Positions 54,728 through 63,837 of a stretch of DNA of 64,000 bases are shown here, piece by piece. Position 1 is the stretch's first letter; every line of letters begins with the position of its first letter. Both the position numbers and the translations under genes were made by a program. The notes beneath the pieces were generated by a model. It was not told the DNA's origin and did not search any database. It saw nothing but the letters and a program-made list of their open reading frames with translations. The stretch spans positions 32,822 through 96,821 of the forward strand of contig NZ_BAZS01000010.1 of NCBI RefSeq assembly GCF_001310895.1. The letters are read 5' to 3'. The DNA comes from Virgibacillus halodenitrificans JCM 12304. GTDB lineage: Bacteria; Bacillota; Bacilli; Bacillales; Amphibacillaceae.

Positions 54728-55087
54728 TCAATAGATTAATGTTGATACAGAAGCTAATGTCAGATAAAGCAAACATGCGATGAAAATGTTTAATGATAAT
54801 AAAAAGCGCTGTTGCTCTCTCTCATATTTCCATTCCATAAAAGTACGAATCGCATATAAAAAAATAAGATAAACCAAGATCCAGTCCAAGACATTTTGCC
54901 CTTTGGAAACAATGATCATAATTATAAAGAAGCAAAAAGTGCCATATTCCAACAGTTTATGTGTTCCATTCACATGATGATAACGTAGACCTTCTCGTTC
55001 AGTTATTGTAAACTTAGTTTTTAAGCTCCATGTAGTAATACCCAAGTATAGAATTGCTACACTCAATACTACTATTAACGTAACCAT
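54728..55087 (-). CDS. DUF4181-like membrane protein
   Basis: This 119-residue protein has four membrane helices; the cytosolic segment TITEREGLRYHHVNGTHKLL and TFMEWKYEREQQRFLLSL are typical of DUF4181. ATG 55087 follows AAGGAGAG. Function unknown. Confidence 0.65.
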   Translation of the reverse strand: MVTLIVVLSVAILYLGITTWSLKTKFTITEREGLRYHHVNGTHKLLEYGTFCFFIIMIIVSKGQNVLDWILVYLIFLYAIRTFMEWKYEREQQRFLLSLNIFIACLLYLTLASVSTLIY

Positions 55088-55274
55088 ATATGAACTCTCC
55101 TTCAAGAACGTAATTTGAATTTAAAACCTTCGAAGTAAACTCAACTTTTACTCAGTTTAACACTATTTTCCATTTATATCATTTTCTATTTTTATTTGTG
55201 ATCACTCTTAAAGGGCGCTACATGTTAAAATAAATAAAAGAACAGCTAACGTATATTAATAGAAGGTGTTGTAT

Positions 55275-57096
55275 ATGCCAGATTGGTCTTATCACCCATG
55301 AAAAGGGTGCTTTTAGATAAAATGTCAGCGAGAAAAGGCCGAGAATTCATCCATCATTCCATGAACAGCATTGCCTCCATGCCAGGAGGGAGGCAACTCA
55401 TTGGATTTCTCGGGCACATGAAGCCACCTGACGAACTGCAGAAGAAAATAAGTAATACAGTCTATTCCTCCCCAATTGGGTTAAGTGGATATATAGATCC
55501 AAAACTATCAGGGATGCTCGCATTTCAGGAGCTTGGTTTTGGCTTTTTGGAAATTGGGCCAATTGTATTGAAAGAGCCTGCAGAACAAGAGGAGCCAATT
55601 CGTGAAAATAATACAATTCTATTTTCAAATCAGCAGGAGAAAGTTCCTCTAAAGCTAGCAATGAAAAAGTTATTAAACTATCCTATTAACGTTCCTGTAG
55701 TTGCCAGATTGGATCGGCATGTAGGTGAAAGAGAATGGGAGGTGATCTTACAACAGTTAATTCCATTCGTAGATGCATTCATTTTAACTGAAGAACAAAT
55801 GGATACGTTTGTGTCCAAACAGGATAAGCGTTTAGACTGCGCTTTTTATATTGGATTACATACTGACGAAATGAAAATAGGTATTAATCATCCACACGTA
55901 GATGGTGTCGTGTTGGATGCACCCTGTCGATTAAACGGCGACTATTGGTACGAAAAACAGCATGCAAATGACTCCTTAATACAGGCAGTTAAACAGATGA
56001 AGATGGAGCATCCCGTCTGGACGGTAATTACATCTGGGGGGGTTGAAACCCCTGAAGAGGGATTGGAATTACATCAGGCCGGGGCAGATTTAGTGATGCT
56101 TTCCACTGGTTATGTAAACGCAGGCCCCGGCTTACCAAAGCGCATACATGAACGAATAATAGCGGAACAGAACAATTCAGCTCCAAAACGGGTCCGAACT
56201 AGCCATTGGTCATTTTTCTTCGGGCTCGCTATTTTATTTGGCGGAATTATCGCTTTCTTTTTTGCCTTAACACGAATTATTTTGCCATATGATGAAGTTT
56301 TTTTAGGACTTACAAGAGCGGAACTATTACAGGTTAATCCACGGATTTTAGCATTTATGTCACATGATCGAATGGCGCTCGCTGGGACAATGATTTCTGG
56401 TGGTATATTATATATTCAGCTTGCTAGAAATGGCATAAGAGCTAACATGCATTGGGCGAAGATTGCGTTTCATTCTGCAGCAATTATCGGATTTCTAGGT
56501 ATTTTTTTGTTTATTGGTTTTGGTTATTTTGACTGGTTGCATGGTTTATATTGGCTAATCTTATTGCCCGTGTACTTTCTTAGTTTAAAAGAGGCTAAGC
56601 CTGTCAATGGTAGCCCTGCTTCAAGACAAGGAACTAATGATAGAGCTTGGAAGCTCGGATTGTATGGACAGCTGCTGTTTGTCATGTTAGGTTTCTTCAT
56701 TATCATCGGTGGAATTGTAATTTCTACTATTGGCGTAACGAAGGTGTTTGTAGATACAGATTTGAGCTATATTTGTATGACACCAGAGATGCTCGATCAA
56801 ATAAATAATAAACTTATTCCTGTCATTGCTCATGATCGGGCTGGCTTTGGCAGTGCACTTGTCAGTGTTGGCTTGCTTGTGCTTATGCTTTCCTTATGGG
56901 GATTTAGACAAGGAGCAAGCTGGGTTTGGAATACAATTGCGATAGGAGCCTTACCTGCATTTATAGCTGGAATCGGAACACATCTGTATATTGCTACACT
57001 GATTTTATCCATCTGCTGCCAGTATACTTTTTAGTACTTCTATATGTGGCTGGTTTAATATTATCCTATCCTTTTTTAAAAAGGAAGACGAAGTGA
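55275..57096 (+). pseudogene. Dihydroorotate dehydrogenase-like protein fused to membrane domain, two frameshifts
   Basis: ATG 55275 (RBS AGAAGG) starts MPDWSYHP and then needs one more base at about 55300 (CACCCA|TGAAAAG) to continue as LKRVLLDKMSARKGREFIHH. The long frame to about 56985 holds a PyrD-like FMN barrel (SSPIGLSGYIDPKLSGMLAF, WTVITSGGVETPEEGLELHQ, AGADLVMLSTGYV) and then six or so membrane helices. A second missing base near 56985 (ATTG|CTACACTGAT) would extend it as YTDFIHLLPVYFLVLLYVAG to TGA 57096. The intact protein would be about 607 residues. The membrane half is not part of classical PyrD. The substrate is unknown. Confidence 0.75.
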
Positions 57097-57113
57097 AATA
57101 GGGGAGTTTACAA

Positions 57114-57149
57114 AGAAAAACAATAACTTTCGAATGTTATTGTTTTTCT
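57114..57149 (+). terminator. Rho-independent terminator
   Basis: AGAAAAACAATAAC and GTTATTGTTTTTCT form a perfect 14-bp stem around TTTCGAAT. Confidence 0.8.
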
Positions 57150-57366
57150 AGACTCAAACACAAACGTTGGGGCTTTCGATGTCGCAAAATTATATTAACA
57201 CCTAACTAACTGTTATCCTATCGTGTACTTGCGTGACACACTTAAAGAAATTAGATGATACTACTCTGTGTTCTTAAGTCTAAAGCAGGTACAATTTGAA
57301 AAAATTGTACGAGATAACGTTTGCCCCGTATACTTGCAATGAAGTTTTCTCCTATTCTCTCTTTGC

Positions 57367-57561
57367 TTACATGAATACAAAAAGCAATAAACTAATAGCG
57401 AAGAGAAGAAAAGCTACCTGTATCAGAATAAACCAGAAAAACTCTGATAGAGATAGTTTTCTTTGTTTCTTCGTTTTTGTTAAATGACGTAAGTAAAAGG
57501 AAGAACTTATAATAAGAATGACTAAACTAAGTGTGCGCAGTATTTCTGCAAATAAAAGCAA
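57367..57561 (-). CDS. Small membrane protein
   Basis: This 64-residue protein has two membrane helices separated by a basic loop (LTKTKKQRKLSLSE). It starts at TTG 57561 behind GAGGAG. It follows a similar small membrane gene by 23 bp on the same strand, so the two probably form an operon. The opposite-strand frame here lacks an RBS. Confidence 0.55.
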   Translation of the reverse strand: MLLFAEILRTLSLVILIISSSFYLRHLTKTKKQRKLSLSEFFWFILIQVAFLLFAISLLLFVFM

Positions 57562-57584
57562 ATATAAAACTCCTCTTCAAAATT

Positions 57585-57839
57585 TTATCTGCTCTGATCA
57601 TTTTTACGTATTTTTCGCATTACACTGTACGCCATCAGTGCAGCAAGTAAAGCTGATGATAGGGAGAGAAGGAGTGGACCGACACCATACAAGGTTGTTT
57701 CACCTGAAAGAAGCGCACTTGATTTCCATGCTCCTTCTACATCAGGTGTATATAGGAAAGTTAAAAGCATACCAGATACAATTTGTAACAAGAAAAACAA
57801 GACCAAAAAACTGCCACTAAAAATAATGAAATTTTTCAA
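57585..57839 (-). CDS. Small membrane protein
   Basis: At 84 residues from TTG 57839 (RBS GAGGTG, six bases), it has two membrane helices: FIIFSGSFLVLFFLLQIVSG and LYGVGPLLLSLSSALLAALM. No family recognised. Confidence 0.6.
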   Translation of the reverse strand: MKNFIIFSGSFLVLFFLLQIVSGMLLTFLYTPDVEGAWKSSALLSGETTLYGVGPLLLSLSSALLAALMAYSVMRKIRKNDQSR

Positions 57840-57911
57840 CGAGGCCACCTCTATAAACTTGGTTGTGTATTTTACATATTTTGCTAGCAAAAAAGTCACA
57901 GCATGTGCTTA

Positions 57912-58511
57912 TTAAGCTTTGACTTCCTTATGCTGGTTTAAATGAGTGGTACAGTTATATAACGAGCAATTCCACTCACCCTGGATCTTGTCTAGTATAG
58001 TAAGAGAAGTATTACCCATTTTAGTCTCTTTAAATTTCCCCGGAAATAATCCCTCTAGAGTAGATCCAATTAAGGCACCATGACTGACAACTAAGACGCG
58101 TTTATTTTGGTAGGTTACTGCTAGATCATTAAAACAAGCTATTCCTCTTGCAGCAACAGCCTCCATTGGTTCCGCACCTAAATCAAGCTCCCGCCAGTTT
58201 TCTCCCCAAGTAACCAGTCTTTCTTCTTCTGTTGTTCCCTGTATTATTCCGAAATCTTTTTCACGGAGACGTTGATCATAATGATCGACAGGTACGTTTA
58301 ATTTCTCCCCAATAATTCTGGCAGTTTCACTTGCTCTGGACAAATCACTGCTGACAATAACGTCCCATTGTTCTTCCAGGACTAATCTTTCTCCAAGCTG
58401 CAGTGCTTGCTTTTTGCCTTCTTCATTTAGAGGGATGTCTGTTATCCCTTGCGCTTTACCACGAACATTCCAATCTGTAATCCCATGTCTTACCAATCCA
58501 ATTGTTATCAT
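57912..58511 (-). CDS. Histidine phosphatase family protein
   Basis: This 199-residue protein has the RHG motif with catalytic His (LVRHGITDWN), then SDLSRASETARIIGEKL, the acidic LREKDFGIIQG and the second catalytic His in VVSHGALIGSTL. It is a phosphoglycerate-mutase-like phosphatase acting on small phosphorylated metabolites. Substrate not identifiable. Confidence 0.9.
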   Translation of the reverse strand: MITIGLVRHGITDWNVRGKAQGITDIPLNEEGKKQALQLGERLVLEEQWDVIVSSDLSRASETARIIGEKLNVPVDHYDQRLREKDFGIIQGTTEEERLVTWGENWRELDLGAEPMEAVAARGIACFNDLAVTYQNKRVLVVSHGALIGSTLEGLFPGKFKETKMGNTSLTILDKIQGEWNCSLYNCTTHLNQHKEVKA

Positions 58512-58626
58512 TTATAAACCTACTCTCTATAAAAATACGATTCTCTTCTTCTATTAAACCATAGATAATGCAATTAGGCTTATCATAGAATTTGTTTGAT
58601 CAGAATCGTGTAATCATTCTCTATTC

Positions 58627-59361
58627 CTATGCTTCCTGCTTACGTCGGATGGAAACAGCAAGTAATAGGAAAATAATCAGATAACCAATTAATATAAGAT
58701 AGCTTTGCCAATCAGGTGAAGTCCCTTGTACGATATTCCAAGCGCCGCTGCCGAAATGATAGGATGGAAGCCATTCCGCAATGTTTTGCAGGAAGGTAGG
58801 GAAGGTGTTAATGGGCATCCACATTCCACCAACAATAGCCAACGCTAAATAGATAATATTACTTACCCCACTAGCAGTTTCAACTTTTTTCATCGTACCA
58901 ACTAAAGAACCCAGGGCTAAGAAAGGAATAGAAGCAATCAGCACCCATATGCCAGAAAATATCCATTGCGAGACAGATAGAGAAACACCATTTATTAGAT
59001 AACCAGCTAAAAATACGATCACGATCGATAGTAAATGAATGATCAGCTGGCCAAACATCTTTGAAGAAAAGTAAGCCCAGGAAGGGAAGGGGGTAAGCTT
59101 CATAAACGTCGACCAGCCCTCTGTTTGTTCTTGTACCATTCGAATTCCGAAGTTCATAATAGCAGAACCCATCACACTGAATGTGGTCATGGACATCAGA
59201 TAATAAGCTTGCCACTCTCCTTGATCTGGTACTCCAGTGTTTACTATATTTGTAAAGATAAAATAAAATAATATTGGCATAAACAAGGACCAAAAAACGA
59301 AGTAAGGATTACGAAAGATACGGATTATTTCAAACTTGCATTGTGTCAAAATCGCATTCAT
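58627..59361 (-). CDS. ABC-2 type transporter permease
   Basis: At 244 residues it has six membrane helices; CKFEIIRIFRNPYFVFWSLF and EQTEGWSTFMKLTPFPSWAY are typical of ABC-2 permeases of the YxlG/LiaG-like size class. ATG 59361 directly follows the ATPase stop codon and has GGAGG upstream. Together they would export an unknown compound, but the ATPase gene is frameshifted. Confidence 0.85.
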   Translation of the reverse strand: MNAILTQCKFEIIRIFRNPYFVFWSLFMPILFYFIFTNIVNTGVPDQGEWQAYYLMSMTTFSVMGSAIMNFGIRMVQEQTEGWSTFMKLTPFPSWAYFSSKMFGQLIIHLLSIVIVFLAGYLINGVSLSVSQWIFSGIWVLIASIPFLALGSLVGTMKKVETASGVSNIIYLALAIVGGMWMPINTFPTFLQNIAEWLPSYHFGSGAWNIVQGTSPDWQSYLILIGYLIIFLLLAVSIRRKQEA

Positions 59362-60266
59362 CTAAATTACCTCCTTCTGCTTAGAGGTCAAATGATCAAA
59401 CACTTCTTCCAATCGTCCTTGTTCGATAAATATATCTTTAACATCCATTCCTTGACCAAAAATTTTTGCAAGAACCGCATCTGTATCATTTGTTACTGCA
59501 TAAATTCGGCCATCCTTTTCATAACAACGGATAACCTCTTCAAAGGTTTGCATATGTACCATTACAGCATCTTTATTGCTGGATCGGAAGGAGACGCTAC
59601 GTGCCGCAACATTATGCTTGATTTCATCTGGCGTCCATCAGCAATAATCTCTCCGTTATTAAAAAGAATAATTCTTTCGGAAAAGTCATCCGCTTCCTGA
59701 AGATAATGTGTTGTGAAAATAACGGTCTTTCCCTGTTCCTTTAACATATTCACTTTCTCCCAAAAATTCCTTCTCGCCGTAATATCAAGACCTACCGTTG
59801 GTTCATCGAAAAAGAGTAGGTCAGGATTTCCTGCAAGAGCGAGCGCAAAACCTAATCTTCTTTTTTGCCCCCCTGACAGTTTATTCGCCCACTTTTTCAG
59901 CATCTCATCATTCAACCCAGTCACAGAAATAAGCTCTTCCATGGATAGAGGGTTCGTATAATAGCTTCTGAATAGTTCAAGTACCTCCCGACCCCTTAAC
60001 TTATCAATAACGCTAACCTCCTGTAACATAGCCCCAATCCGGTTCCGGACAGCTACTTCCTTTGGATCCTCGCTAAATAATGTGAGTCGACCTTCTGTCG
60101 GCTCCAGCAATCCCAGCATCATAGAAATGGTTGTTGTCTTCCCAGCACCATTCGGTCCCAAAATAGCTACAGTGGAGCCTTTTTCAATGGTAAAAGAAAC
60201 ATTATTCACTGCGGTTGTTTTTCCAAAACGCTTCGTAACATTGTTTACTTGAATTAAGCTTTGCAA
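59362..60266 (-). pseudogene. ABC transporter ATP-binding protein, frameshifted near C-terminus
   Basis: It starts at TTG 60266 behind AAGGGGG. All ATPase motifs are present: Walker [10 protein letters not shown], signature [17 protein letters not shown], Walker [13 protein letters not shown] and [10 protein letters not shown]. After DGRQM the frame drifts into a false tail. One more G at about 59622 (CAGATG|AAATCAAG) gives [20 protein letters not shown] and then [19 protein letters not shown] to TAG 59362. The intact protein would be about 301 residues. The ATPase core is complete even without the repair. Confidence 0.8.
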
Positions 60267-60546
60267 ATGTATTACCCCCTTAATAAATATCTTTTAAAAT
60301 GAGATCACACTATTCAGTTAACTTACTTACGTTTGGTTAAGTGAAAAGGTTCCTATTTTACTAAATAGTTCTCTATGGGTCCTTTAAAACCTGCTAAATA
60401 AAGAGAAAATTAGAAGTAGAAGCCTAGAATATTTATGTAATGAAAGATAAAAATTATGATTGCCTTAAGCGTACGCAAATAGTAAGCTAAAAATACTGAA
60501 AATTAAACCCGAAGTAAATTTTTTCAAATACAAGGGAGCTGAATTA

Positions 60547-61632
60547 ATGATCAAACCGAAAATATTAGAGAAAGGTTCCAGAATTGCAATTATCTCTCCG
60601 TCTAATGGACTTCCGTATTTGTTTCCGGAAGTATATGAACTGGGCCTAAAGCAGATGCAAGAAGTACTTGGTTTTGAAATAATAGAAATGCCGACAACAA
60701 GAATGGCTCCGGAAGAGCTATATAAAAATCCACAGCTTCGGGCAGAAGATATTAATCGTTGTTTTGCAGATGTGAACATAGATGGGATCATTACAACGAT
60801 TGGAGGATATGAATCTATTCGAATCCTGCCGTTTTTAGATGTGGAATTGATTCGAAATAATCCGAAGTTTATTATGGGATTTTCGGACGCTACAACCTTC
60901 TTAACTTATCTAAATAAACTGGGGATGATTACATTCTACGGACCCTCCGTTATGGCTGGGCTTGCCCAACTAAAACACTTGCCTTCTGCATATACAGAGC
61001 ATTTGCATTCGATCTTCTTTCGTAGTGAGTATCCGTACAAATATAAACCTTATTCAGAGTGGACAAATGGCTATGAGGATTGGAACAACTTGGATACGTT
61101 GGGGGAGTGTAAAGAATTTCATGATAATTCGGCTGGCTGGAAATATCTCCAAGGGGCAGACAAGGTGCAAGGGGAGCTTTGGGGAGGTTGTATTGAAGTA
61201 TTGGAGTTCTTGAAATCCACCCCTTATTGGGTTGACCCAACTTTTTGGAAAAAGAAAATACTCTTCTTTGAAACTTCGGAAGAGAAACCTTCTCCGATGG
61301 AAATCGGCTACATGCTGCGCAATTATGGCATGCAAGGTGTATTTTCAAAGGTAAATGGTGTCATGTTTGGCAGGCCAAAGGATTATTCAACAGATGAAAA
61401 AGAAGAGTTAAACAAAATCATTATAGATGTAATAAGTGGAGAGTTTGGTGCAAGCTATTTACCTATCGTGACAGACGTTGACTTTGGTCATACGGATCCC
61501 AAGCTGGTGTTACCTTTAGGTGGGAAAATAGAATTAAATCCGTTGACGAAGGAAATTACTTTGCTGGAAAACCCATTTGATATGTATAAGAATGAAAGCC
61601 ACGAGGAGGAAGAAGGTAAAGGAGGAAAGTAA
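60547..61632 (+). CDS. S66 peptidase family protein (LD-carboxypeptidase/MccF-like)
   Basis: This 361-residue protein has the S66 catalytic serine in IMGFSDATTFLTYL, the conserved glutamate in QGELWGGCIEVLEFL and the histidine in DVDFGHTDPKLVLP. The family includes LD-carboxypeptidases of peptidoglycan recycling and MccF, which inactivates microcin C by cleaving an acyl-sulfamoyl amide. The start HTDP variant and length favour the MccF-like branch. It is directly followed by fosB, which makes a self-immunity or antibiotic-resistance role plausible. Confidence 0.85.
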   Translation: MIKPKILEKGSRIAIISPSNGLPYLFPEVYELGLKQMQEVLGFEIIEMPTTRMAPEELYKNPQLRAEDINRCFADVNIDGIITTIGGYESIRILPFLDVELIRNNPKFIMGFSDATTFLTYLNKLGMITFYGPSVMAGLAQLKHLPSAYTEHLHSIFFRSEYPYKYKPYSEWTNGYEDWNNLDTLGECKEFHDNSAGWKYLQGADKVQGELWGGCIEVLEFLKSTPYWVDPTFWKKKILFFETSEEKPSPMEIGYMLRNYGMQGVFSKVNGVMFGRPKDYSTDEKEELNKIIIDVISGEFGASYLPIVTDVDFGHTDPKLVLPLGGKIELNPLTKEITLLENPFDMYKNESHEEEEGKGGK

Positions 61633-62055
61633 ATGGATATAAAAGGACTTAATCACTTTTTATTTTCCGTTTCCAATTTAGAAAAATCCATTGCATTTTA
61701 TGAAAATGTATTTGATGCGAAGCTTTTAGTGAAAGGAAAAAATACCGCATACTTTGATTTACAAGGAATTTGGCTTGCGCTCAATGTAGAAAAAGATATT
61801 CCACGCCATGAGATTATTCAGTCCTATACCCATATTGCCTTCACCATAGAGGAAGCGGATGTTGAGAAAATGTACAGAAAGCTAGTAGATTTAAATGTAA
61901 CTATCTTATCTGGCAGACCAAGAGACAAAAAAGATAAACAATCGATTTATTTTACTGATCCAGATGGTCATAAATTTGAATTTCATACAGGCACATTACA
62001 GGATCGAATTGCTTACTATAAGCAAGAAAAACCGTATATGGAATTTTACGATTAA
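61633..62055 (+). CDS. fosB: FosB metallothiol transferase (fosfomycin resistance)
   Basis: This 140-residue protein is clearly FosB: DIKGLNHFLFSVSNLEKSIA, SYTHIAFTIEEADVEKMYRK, SIYFTDPDGHKFEFHTGTLQ. The metal ligands are His in GLNHF, His in YTHIAF and Glu in FEFHTGT. It adds bacillithiol or cysteine to fosfomycin in the cytosol. Its ATG abuts the stop codon of the S66 gene, with GGAGG inside that gene's end. Confidence 0.95.
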   Translation: MDIKGLNHFLFSVSNLEKSIAFYENVFDAKLLVKGKNTAYFDLQGIWLALNVEKDIPRHEIIQSYTHIAFTIEEADVEKMYRKLVDLNVTILSGRPRDKKDKQSIYFTDPDGHKFEFHTGTLQDRIAYYKQEKPYMEFYD

Positions 62056-62070
62056 TTGGGAGGGCGGAGG

Positions 62071-62781
62071 ATGGCAAAATTAGATGCAAGGAAGGCTGCA
62101 CAGAAAATTATTGAGAAGAAATATCCACATTGTAATGGGGCGCTGCTCGCAGGAAGTGTAGTTCGTGGGGAGGCAACGAATACATCTGATCTCGATATCG
62201 TCATTTTTACAGATGAAACCTTTTTCTCTTACAGAGAATCTTTTATTGAGTTAGATTGGCCTGTGGAAGCTTTTGTACATAATTTCAGTTCCTATAAGCA
62301 ATTTTTTAAAAGTGATAGGGAAAGAGCCATTCCGACCTTACCTAGAATGGTAACGGAAGGGATCGTTTTAAAAGAAGATCCAAGATTGCATTCTATTAAA
62401 CAGGAAGCGAATGAGCTCCTGGAAGCTGGCCCTGAGAAATGGACATCAGAGATGATCGACATCAAGCGCTATTTTCTTACCGACATGCTGGATGATTTTA
62501 TTGGCAGTGATACAAGGGGAGAAGAGATTGTCATCGCAGGAGCTTTAGCGGAAATGATCAGTGAATTTACGTTAAGAGCAGAGCAAAGATGGCTTGGAAG
62601 CTCCAAATGGGTTGTCCGTTTACTCAAGCAATACGATGAAGCATTCGCCGAAACATTTATTGAGGCATTTGATTTATTTTATAAAACAGGGGAAAAAGGA
62701 CCTGTGATCCAGCTTGTTGACACGGTGCTACAGCCATATGGTGGCAGGCTATTCGATGGTTTTTCTATTGGCAAACTATAA
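62071..62781 (+). CDS. Nucleotidyltransferase domain protein
   Basis: At 236 residues, the DNA polymerase beta-type nucleotidyltransferase motif is LLAGSVVRGEATNTSDLDIV (GS-x10-DxD), with a C-terminal helical part. Aminoglycoside nucleotidyltransferases have this layout, but the substrate cannot be read. ATG 62071 follows GGGAGGGCGGAGG; it lies 15 bp after fosB in one operon. Confidence 0.8.
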   Translation: MAKLDARKAAQKIIEKKYPHCNGALLAGSVVRGEATNTSDLDIVIFTDETFFSYRESFIELDWPVEAFVHNFSSYKQFFKSDRERAIPTLPRMVTEGIVLKEDPRLHSIKQEANELLEAGPEKWTSEMIDIKRYFLTDMLDDFIGSDTRGEEIVIAGALAEMISEFTLRAEQRWLGSSKWVVRLLKQYDEAFAETFIEAFDLFYKTGEKGPVIQLVDTVLQPYGGRLFDGFSIGKL

Positions 62782-62875
62782 AGTATTCGGGATTCTTGAT
62801 AAGTTTATTAGAAATAGCGCAAGTCATTTATAAAACAGTAGCAATGAATAAGTTTTTTTAAAAGGGGGAGTTAGA

Positions 62876-63343
62876 ATGGATGCTACGTTTAAGCTGGAAA
62901 ATGCAGTTTTTAACTATCGGGTTGCAGCAATAATGGTGGAGAAAAATCATCTCCTTTTACACAAGCAAGTAAACGACAACTATTGGGCACTTCCTGGTGG
63001 GAGGGTAAAAGTTCTGGAAGATTCTCAAGCTAGTATTAAAAGGGAAATCAAAGAGGAATTAGATTTTAATATAAATGTGGATAATTTGGTTTGGATAACA
63101 GAAAACTTCTTCGAATATGATCAGCGGAATTATCACGAGATCGGTTTATATTATTATGTTTCTCTCCAAGAGGGAAGCTATACCCTCGAGAAAGAAAGCT
63201 TTTACGGGGAAGAAGGAGATCGCTTGATTTACAAGTGGATCCCACTAGAAGATCTACATAATATCCAACTTCGCCCTGAATTTTTAAAAACCGCATTAAA
63301 AGAAATACCGACAAAGCCTGAGCACATTATTATTAAAGATTAA
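62876..63343 (+). CDS. NUDIX hydrolase
   Basis: This 155-residue protein contains the Nudix box GGRVKVLEDSQASIKREIKE followed by ELDF, which binds metal and hydrolyses nucleoside diphosphate-linked compounds. RBS AAAGGGGG. Substrate unknown. Confidence 0.9.
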   Translation: MDATFKLENAVFNYRVAAIMVEKNHLLLHKQVNDNYWALPGGRVKVLEDSQASIKREIKEELDFNINVDNLVWITENFFEYDQRNYHEIGLYYYVSLQEGSYTLEKESFYGEEGDRLIYKWIPLEDLHNIQLRPEFLKTALKEIPTKPEHIIIKD

Positions 63344-63380
63344 ATTGCTAAAGTGAGCGTGCTGTAAGTGAGTTAGGAAG

Positions 63381-63480
63381 CATGACGGACATAGTGAGGA
63401 GGAAATCGCATGTAAATGTCTATCATAGTGGAGATGACGGACATTGCGAGCAAAAAAACGTCCGTGAATGTCCTTCACAT
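63381..63480. repeat. Two copies of a GACGGACAT palindromic element
   Basis: ATGACGGACAT occurs at 63382-63392 and 63434-63444. Each is followed 25-35 bp later by an inverted partner (AAATGTC, AATGTCC), and GACGGACATT...AATGTCCTTC forms a stem-loop. This looks like a small intergenic palindromic repeat family, as found in Bacillaceae. Confidence 0.5.
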
Positions 63481-63551
63481 TATCTGAAAAAGAACTCAAA
63501 TTATTGTATGTATATTTTTCATATCAAGTATTAATTAAAAGGAGCACGCTA

Positions 63552-63830
63552 ATGTCTATTACACCTATAACTGATCCAAATCAAGAAAATGAACCTCCCA
63601 TCCTGGTTCCGTTAGACGGAGGTTTAATTGATGCTATGGTCATTCCTGCTTATTGCTTAAATTGTGAAAAGCAATTGAGTCATTTTTTTCATTACAAGGG
63701 TTCTCGTTACGGGCAGGTTGGGGAAATTGTGTGTAACCATTGTCAATCTATCATTTATTGCACGGATCATGATAATATACAACATTTCATCTACATGAGT
63801 CCGGAAAATTATATGAATCCGTTTATCTAA
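63552..63830 (+). CDS. Small zinc-ribbon-like protein
   Basis: This 92-residue protein has two CxxC pairs (YCLNCEKQL and VCNHCQSIIYC) that could hold one zinc. ATG 63552 follows AAAGGAG by seven bases. No family recognised. Confidence 0.55.
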   Translation: MSITPITDPNQENEPPILVPLDGGLIDAMVIPAYCLNCEKQLSHFFHYKGSRYGQVGEIVCNHCQSIIYCTDHDNIQHFIYMSPENYMNPFI

Positions 63831-63837
63831 AATAGGC

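Noticed and set aside
57296..57487. 63-codon plus-strand frame
   Set aside because: It lies opposite a minus-strand small membrane gene that has a better RBS (GAGGAG) and a clear two-helix pattern.
57518..57820. 100-codon plus-strand frame
   Set aside because: It is antisense to the small membrane gene at 57585-57839, with no RBS.
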